From CAYZJD01 sp964478455 (lineage in GTDB: Bacteria; Acidobacteriota; Terriglobia; Bryobacterales; Bryobacteraceae), in NCBI GenBank assembly GCA_964478455.1, contig CAYZJD010000141.1, forward strand, positions 1-10,609: a DNA stretch of 10,609 nucleotides, read 5' to 3'. Within the stretch, counting starts at the first letter, position 1, and every line of letters starts with the position of its first letter. The notes beneath the pieces were generated by a model. That model was given only the letters and a program-made list of their open reading frames with translations, did not search any database and was not told the DNA's origin. Positions 1 to 6,465 of the stretch are shown here, in pieces. Made by a program: the position numbers and the translations under genes.

Positions 1-383
1 CTGAAGAACGGCTTGCCCTGTGCGACGGCCCGCACCGCACGCTGGAGATCGGCCTCGGCGGTGTCTTTCAGCAGATAACCTTTGGCGCCAGCGGCCAGGG
101 TGCGCACGATATAGGTCTCGTCGGAATGCATGCTCAGGATGATGACGCCGGTCTTCGGGTTGCGCTTCACGATCTGCGCGGTGGCCTCGATGCCGTTCAG
201 GTTCGGCATGGCGATATCCATGATCACGACATCCGGTTGGACATCTTCCGCCAGCCGAACCGCCTCACGCCCGTCGGCCGCCTCGCCGGCGACCTCGAAG
301 TCCTCGTGTTGCTCCAGTTGCAGTCGCAAACCGCGGCGGACGACGCCGTGATCATCCGCGACCAGGATTCGAACCTTGCTCAT
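1..383 (-). CDS. Response regulator receiver domain, NarL/FixJ type (partial, C-terminus beyond window)
   Basis: This is the cytoplasmic output half of a two-component system. I translated 127 codons from the ATG at 383-381 to the window edge, and they form a complete CheY-like receiver domain. Seen directly: the acidic pair D10/D11, phospho-acceptor D56 in VIMDIAMP, the conserved S84 in ILSMHS, and K106 in GYLLKD. The motifs AGAKGYLLKD and 'MPNLNGIEA' are typical of the NarL/FixJ (LuxR-HTH) class. The DNA-binding domain, expected after about residue 140, is cut off by the window edge, so the output type is inferred. The start codon overlaps the stop of the upstream kinase gene as ATGA, so the two are translationally coupled and very likely form a cognate pair. 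Target genes cannot be read from the sequence. Confidence 0.93.
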   Translation of the reverse strand, partial: MSKVRILVADDHGVVRRGLRLQLEQHEDFEVAGEAADGREAVRLAEDVQPDVVIMDIAMPNLNGIEATAQIVKRNPKTGVIILSMHSDETYIVRTLAAGAKGYLLKDTAEADLQRAVRAVAQGKPFF

Positions 384-1714
384 CCGCCTCCCCGAACCGG
401 GATTTCCGCCCGGAGCACGGTCCCCTTGTGAGGCTGCGAGACGATGCTCATCACTCCGTCCAATTCTCGCACCCGCTCCTCGAGGCCGATCAAGCCGAGG
501 CCCCGGCCGGCTGCCTCTTTCGGGTCGAAGCCGACGCCGTCGTCCTGCACGGTGAGGCTGACCATGTCCGAGCGGCCGTGGACCGAGACACGAATGTTCC
601 TGGCGTGCGCGTGGCGGGCGCAGTTGGTGAGCGCCTCTTGCACCACCCGGAAGATGCAGGTGCGATGGGAGTCGGGCAGATTCTCCAGCGCCCCGTCCAC
701 CTGGACGGTCACCGGCACGCCGCTGCGGCGCGCAAACTCGCGCCCCTGCCACTCCAGCGCCGGCCCCAGCCCGAGGTCGTCGAGCATGGACGGCCGCAAG
801 CCCATGGCCAGATCGCGCACCTCGTGCAGCGCGCGCTCCGTCAGGCGCTTGGCCTCTTCCAGCGGCTCGGAGAATTTCTCGGGCGGGCCGCTGCGCCAGG
901 AGGCCAGGTTGGCCAGTTCCATCCGAATGCCGGTCAGCATCTGGCCGACCATATCGTGCAGTTCCCGCGAGAGTGACCTCCTTTCGTCTTCCTGTGCCTG
1001 CACCAGCTTCTGCGATAAGCGGCGGAGTTCCCGTTCGGCTCGCTCGGCGCGGTCCCTCTCCATGGCCGTGCGCCATTCCAGGATCGAGACGCGGTACGTG
1101 CTCGCCAACGCCACCACGACCCCGACCGCCATCGAGAAGATGAGCATTTTCAGGAGGAAGCTCTCGAGGGCTTCTTGGCTGTCCTGAAGGCGCTGGCGCT
1201 CGCGGCGCAGCGACGACTCGTTCAAGCCTCTGATCTCACGCGCCAGCGCAGTGGCCGCCTGCCGGCGCGGCAGTACCTGCTGCCGCAGGAAGATCGGCCC
1301 GAAGATGGCTTTCTGCTGGTGCGTCCACTTGAAGATCGGCTCTACGGAGTCCCAGTAGGACTGCACTTCGGCCGCGAGCAATTCGGCTGCAGCGTTTTCT
1401 CGCTTGAGACGCTGCCGGAGCGCATCCAGCCGCTCGTCCAGAGACGCCCGCACTTCCAAGAGTTGCCGTCGGTGCAGGGGCGCCGTCAAGGGATTCGGGT
1501 CCAGCAAGTAGTCCCGCATGAGCACGTCGGCGAGGTAGAGTTCCGTTGGGATGGCGCGGAGGAAAGAATCGGCGTCAAGATACGCCTGGTGCGCGGTGAT
1601 CATGTCATTGTGAATTGTCCGGGTCCGTCGCAGGGCGCCGATCCCCAGCAACCCGATGAGCGCGATCAGCGCGCCGAAACCGAAGATCATCACAAGCCAG
1701 GAGCGGGTCTTCAT
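380..1714 (-). CDS. Membrane sensor histidine kinase, HisKA_3/HATPase_c (NarX/DegS-like class)
   Basis: This 444-residue inner-membrane sensor kinase should autophosphorylate and pass phosphate to the adjoining response regulator. Order along the protein: membrane segment at about 8-28; a helical extracytoplasmic sensor at about 29-186, probably a four-helix bundle resembling CHASE3/4HB domains; a second membrane segment at about 187-206; a charged coiled linker at about 215-245; the HisKA_3 dimerisation helix with phospho-accepting H253 in RELHDMVGQ; and a HATPase_c domain. The ATPase domain shows the N-box around N364 (QEALTNCARHA), the G1 box DDGVGFD from residue 391, and the G2 box GRGLGLIGLEERV from about 404. 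The ATG has an AAGGA ribosome site about 10 bases upstream. The stimulus is unknown: the sensor region shows no recognised ligand motif. The gene is divergent from the osmolyte phosphatase gene, which makes osmotic control possible but unproven. Confidence 0.93.
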   Translation of the reverse strand: MKTRSWLVMIFGFGALIALIGLLGIGALRRTRTIHNDMITAHQAYLDADSFLRAIPTELYLADVLMRDYLLDPNPLTAPLHRRQLLEVRASLDERLDALRQRLKRENAAAELLAAEVQSYWDSVEPIFKWTHQQKAIFGPIFLRQQVLPRRQAATALAREIRGLNESSLRRERQRLQDSQEALESFLLKMLIFSMAVGVVVALASTYRVSILEWRTAMERDRAERAERELRRLSQKLVQAQEDERRSLSRELHDMVGQMLTGIRMELANLASWRSGPPEKFSEPLEEAKRLTERALHEVRDLAMGLRPSMLDDLGLGPALEWQGREFARRSGVPVTVQVDGALENLPDSHRTCIFRVVQEALTNCARHAHARNIRVSVHGRSDMVSLTVQDDGVGFDPKEAAGRGLGLIGLEERVRELDGVMSIVSQPHKGTVLRAEIPVRGGG

Positions 1715-1812
1715 CGGGCGCTTATCCTTCTACCGTCATTTTCGCCGTCCCATCCCCTGTCCAGGTGATCCAGAAGCGAGCGAAGCTAGCCCTATCCTGG
1801 AAAGTGAGCGCC
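1715..1812. promoter_or_regulatory. Divergent intergenic region between histidine kinase and gpgP
   Basis: These 98 bases separate the start of the minus-strand kinase gene from the plus-strand phosphatase gene, so promoters for both directions must lie here or overlap the genes. I see an AAGGA ribosome site for the kinase at about 1725-1729 and GGAAAG at 1799-1804 for the phosphatase. I could not pick a convincing -35/-10 pair for either direction. TATCCT at 1793-1798 is too close to the phosphatase ATG to be a comfortable -10 element. Confidence 0.45.
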
Positions 1813-2610
1813 ATGCGGATTGTGTTCACGGATCTCGACGGCACACTGCTCGACCACTCGGACTACTCTTGGGAAGCAGCCAAGCCGGCCATCGAGACGC
1901 TTCGGCGGCGAAACATTCCCTGGATCTTCGCCACGAGCAAGACGCGCGCCGAAGTGGAGCACTGGCGGGCGATTGTCGGCAATGAGCACCCCTTCGTGGT
2001 GGAGAACGGTGGAGCCGCTTTTCTCCCCAGCGGCTACTTCGAGTGGGCGATTCACGGCGCCTCCGGACGGAACGGCTACCAGGTGCTGGAGTGGGGCGTG
2101 CCGTACGACAAACTGGTCTCCGCGCTCCAGAGCGCCGCGCGCGAGAGCAGGTGCGGGATCCGCGGTTTTCATCAGATGGACGCGCGGGAGGTTGCGGAGG
2201 TGTGCGATCTTCCGCTGGAACAGGCGGCGCTCGCCAGGCAGCGCGAGTACGATGAGCCGTTTTTGATCCTTCAGCCGGGCCGCGCCGGACGCCTGCTGGC
2301 CGCGATTGAGGAACAGGGCCTGAGCTGGACCCGCGGCGGCCGTTTCTGGCACATCGCGGGGCGGTGCGACAAAGCAGTGGCGGTGGTGGCGCTGCGCAAC
2401 TTGTACGAGCGAGCCAATGGCAAGGTTGTCACCATCGGCCTGGGAGACAGCCTCAACGACGCCGCCTTCCTCGGCGTCGTTGATGTGCCAGTCCTGGTCC
2501 GCTCCCGTCATGTCGCTGGGCTCAAGGCCAGGATACGAAACGGGCTGGTCACCCGCCGCCCGGGTCCCGCGGGCTGGAACGAGGCCGTGTCGGCGCTTGT
2601 GCAAGGCTAG
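1813..2610 (+). CDS. gpgP: Glucosyl-3-phosphoglycerate / mannosyl-3-phosphoglycerate phosphatase, HAD-IIB family
   Basis: This cytoplasmic HAD phosphatase of 265 residues is expected to remove phosphate from glucosyl- (or mannosyl-) 3-phosphoglycerate, giving glucosylglycerate, a compatible solute. Seen in the sequence: motif I DLDGT with nucleophile D7 and acid D9, motif II T41-S-K, ENGGAAF at 64-70, motif III lysine K187 in GRCDKA, and motif IV GLGDSLND at 209-216. GRFWHI and REYDEPF are characteristic of the MPGP group within HAD-IIB. I chose the ATG at 1813 because MRIVFTDLDG is the usual N-terminus and GGAAAG lies 8 bases upstream; an in-frame GTG at 1765 would add 16 poorly conserved-looking residues. 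The sugar preference (glucose rather than mannose) is inferred from the gpgS gene 2.2 kb away. The gene is convergent with the gpgS operon, so it is on a separate transcript. Confidence 0.86.
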   Translation: MRIVFTDLDGTLLDHSDYSWEAAKPAIETLRRRNIPWIFATSKTRAEVEHWRAIVGNEHPFVVENGGAAFLPSGYFEWAIHGASGRNGYQVLEWGVPYDKLVSALQSAARESRCGIRGFHQMDAREVAEVCDLPLEQAALARQREYDEPFLILQPGRAGRLLAAIEEQGLSWTRGGRFWHIAGRCDKAVAVVALRNLYERANGKVVTIGLGDSLNDAAFLGVVDVPVLVRSRHVAGLKARIRNGLVTRRPGPAGWNEAVSALVQG

Positions 2611-2736
2611 CATCGCAGGCAAGTCAGGAGGAGACTTACCCCACGTCGGCGTAGGATAAGACTCCATCTTGTCACTTCCGAGGCGGGTGACCTTGGGACC
2701 CGTCCGAGACCGCCATCTTTATCTTTCGCCCCGCAG
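2611..2736. other. Convergent intergenic region with short inverted repeats; no clear terminator
   Basis: This lies between the stop codons of gpgP and the minus-strand channel gene, where both transcripts should end. I see AAGTC/GACTT (2621-2625 and 2633-2637, 7-base loop), GTCAC/GTGAC (2671-2675 and 2687-2691), and at the channel gene's stop AGTCAC-AA-GTGACT (2735-2748). None is followed by a T-run on either strand, so termination here may be factor-dependent. Confidence 0.4.
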
Positions 2737-3441
2737 TCACAAGTGACTCCACAGGGAGCGTTCTTCAGACTCGGCGCGTTCGCTCTTCTTTGCCTCCAGG
2801 AACCGCCGCAAGCCGCCGCTCGCGCCGATGCCCACGGCGAGGCAGGCGGCCAAGACGGCGCCGCCCACAAGGATGATGAAGGCGGCCAGGAACACGTTGC
2901 GGGCAAAGTTCAATTGGTCAGCCGCCACTACGACGGCCACGAACATCACCAACAGCCGGACGCCGGTCGCGAGCCGGCGGGGCCAAGGCAGCCCCTCGTT
3001 CACCGCCCACACCAGCATGCTCCGGCCCAGGTACTGGCCCAGCCAGGCGCCAGCCACCAGAATCAGGCCGGCCACGATGAGCTTCGGCAGCAGAAACACG
3101 AAGCCCTGGACGAGCCGGGAGGTGATGTCGGTATTAAAGACGCTCAATCCCATCAGCAGCCCGCACAGCAGAATGCCCCAGTAGACCGTTTCCGCGACGA
3201 GCCGTGTTGCCCTCAGCCGTCCGGAGCGATCGAGCATGAACGCCAGACCGCTCTGGCGAAGGAAGCGGTCGATCGACAGCCCTTTGAACACGCGATACAC
3301 GACCCAGCGCACGGCCGCCGCCGTCAACCATGCCGCTGCGAGTAGAATCAAGGCCGCCAGCAGCGGCGGTAAGTAAGTGGAGACTTGTTGCTGCAAGCGC
3401 TCCAGAACTCCATGCAACACGCTTTGAAGTGTTGCCGCCAT
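2737..3441 (-). CDS. Small MscS-type membrane protein (conserved TM-helix repeats, PF05552-like)
   Basis: This is a 234-residue integral membrane protein. I predict five hydrophobic segments at about 24-48, 83-103, 113-138, 157-177 and 182-205, ending in a glycine-rich stretch (AVGIGASGG, 202-210) and a charged cytoplasmic tail. The pattern, with FLLPKLIVAGLILVAGAWLG around 116-135, recalls the conserved TM-helix proteins annotated as mechanosensitive ion channels. It lacks the large soluble beta domain of canonical MscS (about 286 residues in E. coli), so it may be only a pore or accessory unit. It is the last gene of the gpgS operon: its ATG lies 4 bases after the preceding stop, with GGAGG inside the end of the upstream gene. 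Context suggests release of the osmolyte or turgor sensing, but that role is inferred. Confidence 0.75.
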   Translation of the reverse strand: MAATLQSVLHGVLERLQQQVSTYLPPLLAALILLAAAWLTAAAVRWVVYRVFKGLSIDRFLRQSGLAFMLDRSGRLRATRLVAETVYWGILLCGLLMGLSVFNTDITSRLVQGFVFLLPKLIVAGLILVAGAWLGQYLGRSMLVWAVNEGLPWPRRLATGVRLLVMFVAVVVAADQLNFARNVFLAAFIILVGGAVLAACLAVGIGASGGLRRFLEAKKSERAESEERSLWSHL

Positions 3442-3445
3442 TGCG

Positions 3446-4780
3446 TTAAACCTCCATTGAAGTTCTCTCCCTGCGCCCTTCTTCGCGGCTTTCCGCTCGC
3501 GCTTCGGGCACAGTGCCGCCGTCCCATAAGTTCAGCAGGTACGGCTTGAGCGATTCGAACGTAAGACAGAGCTGCTCGATCCTCTCTTCGACCTGCCCGG
3601 AGACGAGACTCTCGGTTTCGCGCACGAACGAAGCGACGCGGGCCAGGTAAAGGGGCGTGAGCGACCGCAAGAGGTGCCCGCGCGATAGCGGGTGCCTCCG
3701 ATAAGTGCAGGCGAATTCCAGCAGAACGCGCGCCCACAACTGGTCGTCGAGATGAAAATCCGTCGCGCCATCGCATGCGCCCAGCCTGCGGACATCGGCC
3801 AGCGTCTGCGGCCGGAGGGCGAGTTCCCAGATCTCGCCCAGCTCCCTGCATCCGCGGCGGAAGGCCTCCTTCATTCGCTCGACGTTCACTACGACCGGAT
3901 CGAGACCCACGTCGAATCGGAAGCCGAAGATCTCCACCGGCTGGCTGCCATGGCAGGTCCGCCAGACCGGCTCGTATTCCTGCATCAGCATGAAGACGCT
4001 GCCGACCACCTGCTGGAGCATGGCGGTAAGATCCGAACCTGGATCTTTGGCGTCGTGAAGCTTAGCGCCCAGAAAGCTCTGGCAGACCCGGTACCCTTCG
4101 GCGATGGCCACCGTGGTCATCCAGATGTCGATGCCGTAGCGGGCGACGTCTGTCTCCCAGTCGTCGCGCTCGAGATACCGCCGGATCAGCCGCGCCGACA
4201 TCCCGAACTCGCCTCCGATCGGCTGCCGGACACGCAGCCCGTAGAGCGCCCGGGTCAGGGGATAGACGATGCTGTTGGTGATCGTGCCGTCGTACTTGTG
4301 GCGGTGATAGTAAGGCGCAACGAAATCGTAGCCGGCAAAGAGGACCGGGCGCAGCAGCAGGTCAATCCATTCGGGCGTGATGGAGCGCAGATCGGAATCG
4401 ACGGCCGCGCAGGCCCTCGCCTGAAGCCGTTCCGCCATCTGAAACACGAGGCGGAACGCGCTCCCTTTTCCCGGAATCCCGTGATACGGAAAAGAGAGCC
4501 GGTGAGCGGGAGCGAGCGGCGTGGCGAGCAGCAGCAGGCGGCTTTCCTCGGTTCTCACGTTCAAGACCGCCTCCCGCGTTTGGTCGACGGACCCGCCGTC
4601 CGAGTTGATCACCACCGCGGTGAGCTGCGGAAAGTACTTCGCCAGGCCGGCGTTGGCGGCCCGTACTACGTGGCCGATCGTCCGCTCGTTGTTGTAGCTG
4701 GGAATGCCGATGACGATGTCGGCCTGGCGGATGAACTCGATGGCCCGCTCCGCTTCCGGCGGCAAGGAGGTTACCCGCAC
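3446..4780 (-). CDS. GT-A glycosyltransferase, candidate one-step glucosylglycerate (mannosylglycerate-type) synthase
   Basis: This 444-residue cytoplasmic glycosyltransferase has a family 2-like GT-A fold. Seen: the nucleotide-binding start IVIGIPSYNNERTI (22-35), INSDGGSVD (58-66), GIPGKGSAF (101-109), the metal-binding DSD at 128-130, QPIGGEFGM (186-194), YGIDIW (215-220) and KLHDAKD with H242. The order PGKG, DxD, QPxGGE, WGID/YGID and K-x-H matches what I remember of Rhodothermus mannosylglycerate synthase (GT78) and the related glucosylglycerate synthases. It therefore probably transfers a sugar from an NDP-sugar to D-glycerate or to a related acceptor such as glucosylglycerate. It starts with GTG, 9 bases after the gpgS stop, with a strong GGAGG only 4 bases upstream. 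The last 20 or so residues are charged and look disordered. The exact acceptor is not decided by the sequence. Confidence 0.72.
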   Translation of the reverse strand: MRVTSLPPEAERAIEFIRQADIVIGIPSYNNERTIGHVVRAANAGLAKYFPQLTAVVINSDGGSVDQTREAVLNVRTEESRLLLLATPLAPAHRLSFPYHGIPGKGSAFRLVFQMAERLQARACAAVDSDLRSITPEWIDLLLRPVLFAGYDFVAPYYHRHKYDGTITNSIVYPLTRALYGLRVRQPIGGEFGMSARLIRRYLERDDWETDVARYGIDIWMTTVAIAEGYRVCQSFLGAKLHDAKDPGSDLTAMLQQVVGSVFMLMQEYEPVWRTCHGSQPVEIFGFRFDVGLDPVVVNVERMKEAFRRGCRELGEIWELALRPQTLADVRRLGACDGATDFHLDDQLWARVLLEFACTYRRHPLSRGHLLRSLTPLYLARVASFVRETESLVSGQVEERIEQLCLTFESLKPYLLNLWDGGTVPEARAESREEGRRERTSMEV

Positions 4781-4789
4781 AAGGCCTCC

Positions 4790-6019
4790 CTACGCGCTCT
4801 TGGCCAGCGAGCCGCGGATCTCCTTCTCCACCGCATCCCTCAGCAGATCGAAGAACTCGGGGATGGCCGCCAGGACCCGGTTCCAGTTGGGGATCAGGGG
4901 AAGGCCGAGCGGATCGGCGAGGAATTCTTCGGCGGCCCGCCGGAGGCCCCTGGCGAACACCGCAACAGCCGCTTCCTCCGCGTGCCGGTCGAACTTCAGG
5001 CCGTTGAGCATCGCGTCGGCGTAGTAGCGCGCGATGGTGTCCTGGGCCATCCGTTCGTAGCGCACCTCGAGGCTGCGGAAGTGGTCCGCGGTGAAAACCA
5101 TCCCTTCGGCCGCCAGCGTGCGGAACAGCGATTTCGCGATGTCTACCGACATCCCGGCGAGCCCTTGCGACGGATTGTCGGCCGAGAGCGACTGGTGCTT
5201 GTGCTCGTAACAATCGGCCAGGTCGACCTGGCAGGTGCGCGACACGGCGCAGTTGCGGAAGACCTCCGCGAGAACCCCGACCTCGAGACCCCAGTCGGCG
5301 GGGATGCGGTTGACCCGCGCCAGGTTGGCGTCCATGGCGAACTCCCCGGCCAGCGCGTAACGGAAACTGTCCAGATACCGCAGGAACGGAGCGCCGGGCG
5401 CCATTTCTTCGAGCGAGCGGATCAACGGCGTCAAGAAGAGACGCGTCACGCGCCCGTGCATGCGGTCCGTCACCCGGGCGTAATACCCCTTGCAGAACTC
5501 GAATCCCAAGTGCGGATGGGCGACCGGATAGCAAAGCCGCCCGAGCATCTGCCGGTCGTAGTTAACGATGTCGCAATCGTGCAGCGCGATCACGTCGCAG
5601 TCGCGCATCGCGAGCAGGAAGCCGTACGCCAGCCAGCACGAGCGTCCCTTTCCGTCCCGGCCCGCCGGCAGGCCGCGCTCCTCGAGCAACTGAAGGAGTC
5701 CCTGGATGCGTTCGCCGTCGACCCACAGAATGTTGACCGGGGTGTAGAAACCCTCGAAGAACCTGCGGGCGCGGAAATACTGCTCCCGCGTCGCCTGTCC
5801 CAGGGCGAGGACGATCCGCTGGAGGTACCTGACCTTGCTCAACTCGGAAACGATCACGTGCATCGCGGGCCCCTCGAATTCCGAGTAGAGGGCGGGCAAC
5901 ACCAGCCCGATCGGCCGGTTTCGTCCGAAGCGTTCCAGATCGGCCTCCAGGCGCTCGATCTGGTTCGGCTTCAGCCGGTGGAGAGTCGTGACAACACCGG
6001 TCTGGTAGAAGTCGGCCAC
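4790..6019 (-). CDS. gpgS: Glucosyl-3-phosphoglycerate synthase (GT81)
   Basis: This 409-residue cytoplasmic enzyme should transfer glucose from an NDP-glucose to 3-phosphoglycerate, the first step of glucosylglycerate synthesis. Family-typical segments in order: LVLPALYSEFEG (39-50), RDGKGRSCW with the GKG loop (121-129), HDCDIVNYD with the metal-binding DxD at 148-150, FEFCKGYYARV (173-183), YLDSFRYALAGEFAM (215-229), IPADWGLEVGVL (239-250), and HKHQ (273-276). Length fits the longer bacterial/archaeal GpgS form described from Persephonella and Methanococcoides, not the shorter mycobacterial one (from memory). The start is GTG at 6019-6017, giving MADFYQTG; AGAGAGG lies about 10 bases upstream. 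It is the first gene of a three-gene minus-strand operon, and the phosphatase for its product is the convergent HAD gene. Confidence 0.86.
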   Translation of the reverse strand: MADFYQTGVVTTLHRLKPNQIERLEADLERFGRNRPIGLVLPALYSEFEGPAMHVIVSELSKVRYLQRIVLALGQATREQYFRARRFFEGFYTPVNILWVDGERIQGLLQLLEERGLPAGRDGKGRSCWLAYGFLLAMRDCDVIALHDCDIVNYDRQMLGRLCYPVAHPHLGFEFCKGYYARVTDRMHGRVTRLFLTPLIRSLEEMAPGAPFLRYLDSFRYALAGEFAMDANLARVNRIPADWGLEVGVLAEVFRNCAVSRTCQVDLADCYEHKHQSLSADNPSQGLAGMSVDIAKSLFRTLAAEGMVFTADHFRSLEVRYERMAQDTIARYYADAMLNGLKFDRHAEEAAVAVFARGLRRAAEEFLADPLGLPLIPNWNRVLAAIPEFFDLLRDAVEKEIRGSLAKSA

Positions 6020-6058
6020 CTCGGGATACCTCTCTCACCAGCCTACGGGCGAGCCAGG

Positions 6059-6076
6059 CCGGGGCCTATCCCCCGG
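6059..6076. repeat. GC-rich inverted repeat upstream of gpgS
   Basis: CCGGGG at 6059-6064 and CCCCGG at 6071-6076 form a perfect 6-bp stem with a 6-base loop. It sits 40 bases upstream of the gpgS start and 54 bases after the stop of the small CxxC protein gene, both on the minus strand. No T-run follows, so it is not a textbook terminator. It could be an operator or a leader hairpin. Confidence 0.4.
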
Positions 6077-6129
6077 TCAGGGTATCCAACGCGGGAAACG
6101 GCAGTAGGGACGTGCAGAGACGGAGTTGG

Positions 6130-6363
6130 CTACTGCACCCGCTGGCCCGGCGCAGTTCCCGAAAGCGGGCCGAAGGCGGCCTCGTTCAGCGCCGCCAGCA
6201 CGTCCGGCAGCCGCAGTCCGTACTTGCGCGCCACCACGTCGAGCGCGCAATCGTCGCACGATTCGCGGAAGCCGAGGCTCTCGAACACAGCGGCGGTCCG
6301 AGGGTAACGGGCACGCACGTCGCGCACCGTCATGCTGCCGCGGATCAGTTCATCGAAGCGCAT
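6130..6363 (-). CDS. Small CxxC protein, DUF1858/ScdA_N-like domain
   Basis: This 77-residue soluble protein consists of almost one domain. The pattern MTVRDVRARYP, then AAVFESLGF, then a C36-x-x-C39 pair in ESCDDCAL, then ARKYGL and LPDVLAALNEA resembles the stand-alone helical DUF1858 and ScdA_N/DUF542 domains, where cysteines near the middle are thought to bind metal or take part in redox or iron-sulfur chemistry. The last 15 residues look disordered. The start at 6363 is supported by GGGCGGGAA just upstream; an internal ATG at residue 11 is an alternative start. It is divergent from the alanine dehydrogenase-like gene across 102 bases, and upstream of gpgS on the same strand. No biochemical function is established for such single-domain proteins as far as I know. 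Confidence 0.72.
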   Translation of the reverse strand: MRFDELIRGSMTVRDVRARYPRTAAVFESLGFRESCDDCALDVVARKYGLRLPDVLAALNEAAFGPLSGTAPGQRVQ

Positions 6364-6387
6364 CGTTCCCGCCCAGGTCTATCGAAC

Positions 6388-6396
6388 AGAATAGCA
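6388..6396 (-). promoter_or_regulatory. Possible extended -10 promoter for the small CxxC gene
   Basis: Read on the minus strand, this is TGCTATTCT, an extended -10 element (TG-n-TATTCT), placing transcription start near 6381 and leaving an approximately 18-base leader before the ATG at 6363. No good -35 element is present, as expected for extended -10 promoters. The inverted repeat at 6398-6419 covers the position where a -35 would lie. Confidence 0.4.
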
Positions 6397-6397
6397 C

Positions 6398-6419
6398 CCG
6401 CCGGGCTTCGCGCCGGCGG
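6398..6419. repeat. Inverted repeat between divergent promoters (possible operator)
   Basis: CCGCCGG at 6398-6404 and CCGGCGG at 6413-6419 are perfect 7-base inverted copies with an 8-base centre. The repeat lies between the extended -10 on the minus strand and the -35-like TTGAAT on the plus strand, so a bound regulator could affect both directions. GC-rich sequence makes chance inverted repeats common, so this remains a candidate only. Confidence 0.38.
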
Positions 6420-6420
6420 C

Positions 6421-6448
6421 TTGAATCTGGCCGTTCCACGGTTACACT
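6421..6448 (+). promoter_or_regulatory. Possible sigma-70-type promoter for the ald operon
   Basis: TTGAAT at 6421-6426 and TACACT at 6443-6448, separated by 16 bases, resemble -35 and -10 elements. Transcription would start near 6455, leaving a very short leader of about 11 bases before the ATG at 6466. It is AT-richer than its surroundings and is the only such pair I found upstream of this operon. Confidence 0.42.
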
Positions 6449-6465
6449 GGAATCTTGGTGCGGCC

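Noticed and set aside
1765..1812. Upstream GTG start adding 16 residues to the HAD phosphatase
   Set aside because: The catalytic motif I normally begins a few residues from the N-terminus, and the ATG at 1813 has a suitable ribosome site; the extension looks non-coding.
1813..2610. Trehalose-6-phosphate phosphatase or sucrose phosphatase
   Set aside because: These are also HAD-IIB enzymes, but the ENGGAAF, REYDEPF and GRFWHI segments fit the MPGP group better and the gpgS neighbour supports it.
6059..6076. Rho-independent terminator after the small CxxC gene
   Set aside because: The hairpin is perfect but short and has no T-run on the transcript strand, so it was listed only as an inverted repeat.
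3692..6307. An 871-codon open frame on the plus strand opposite the two glycosyltransferase genes
   Set aside because: It lies wholly antisense to gpgS and the second transferase, both of which carry clear enzyme motifs. Its translation is rich in R, H, P, Q and D with no domain pattern, as expected from the complementary strand of GC-rich codons.
6112..6465. Upstream in-frame extension of the alanine dehydrogenase-like gene (118 codons)
   Set aside because: The extension overlaps the small CxxC gene on the other strand and the promoter region, and the family N-terminus begins exactly at the ATG at 6466.
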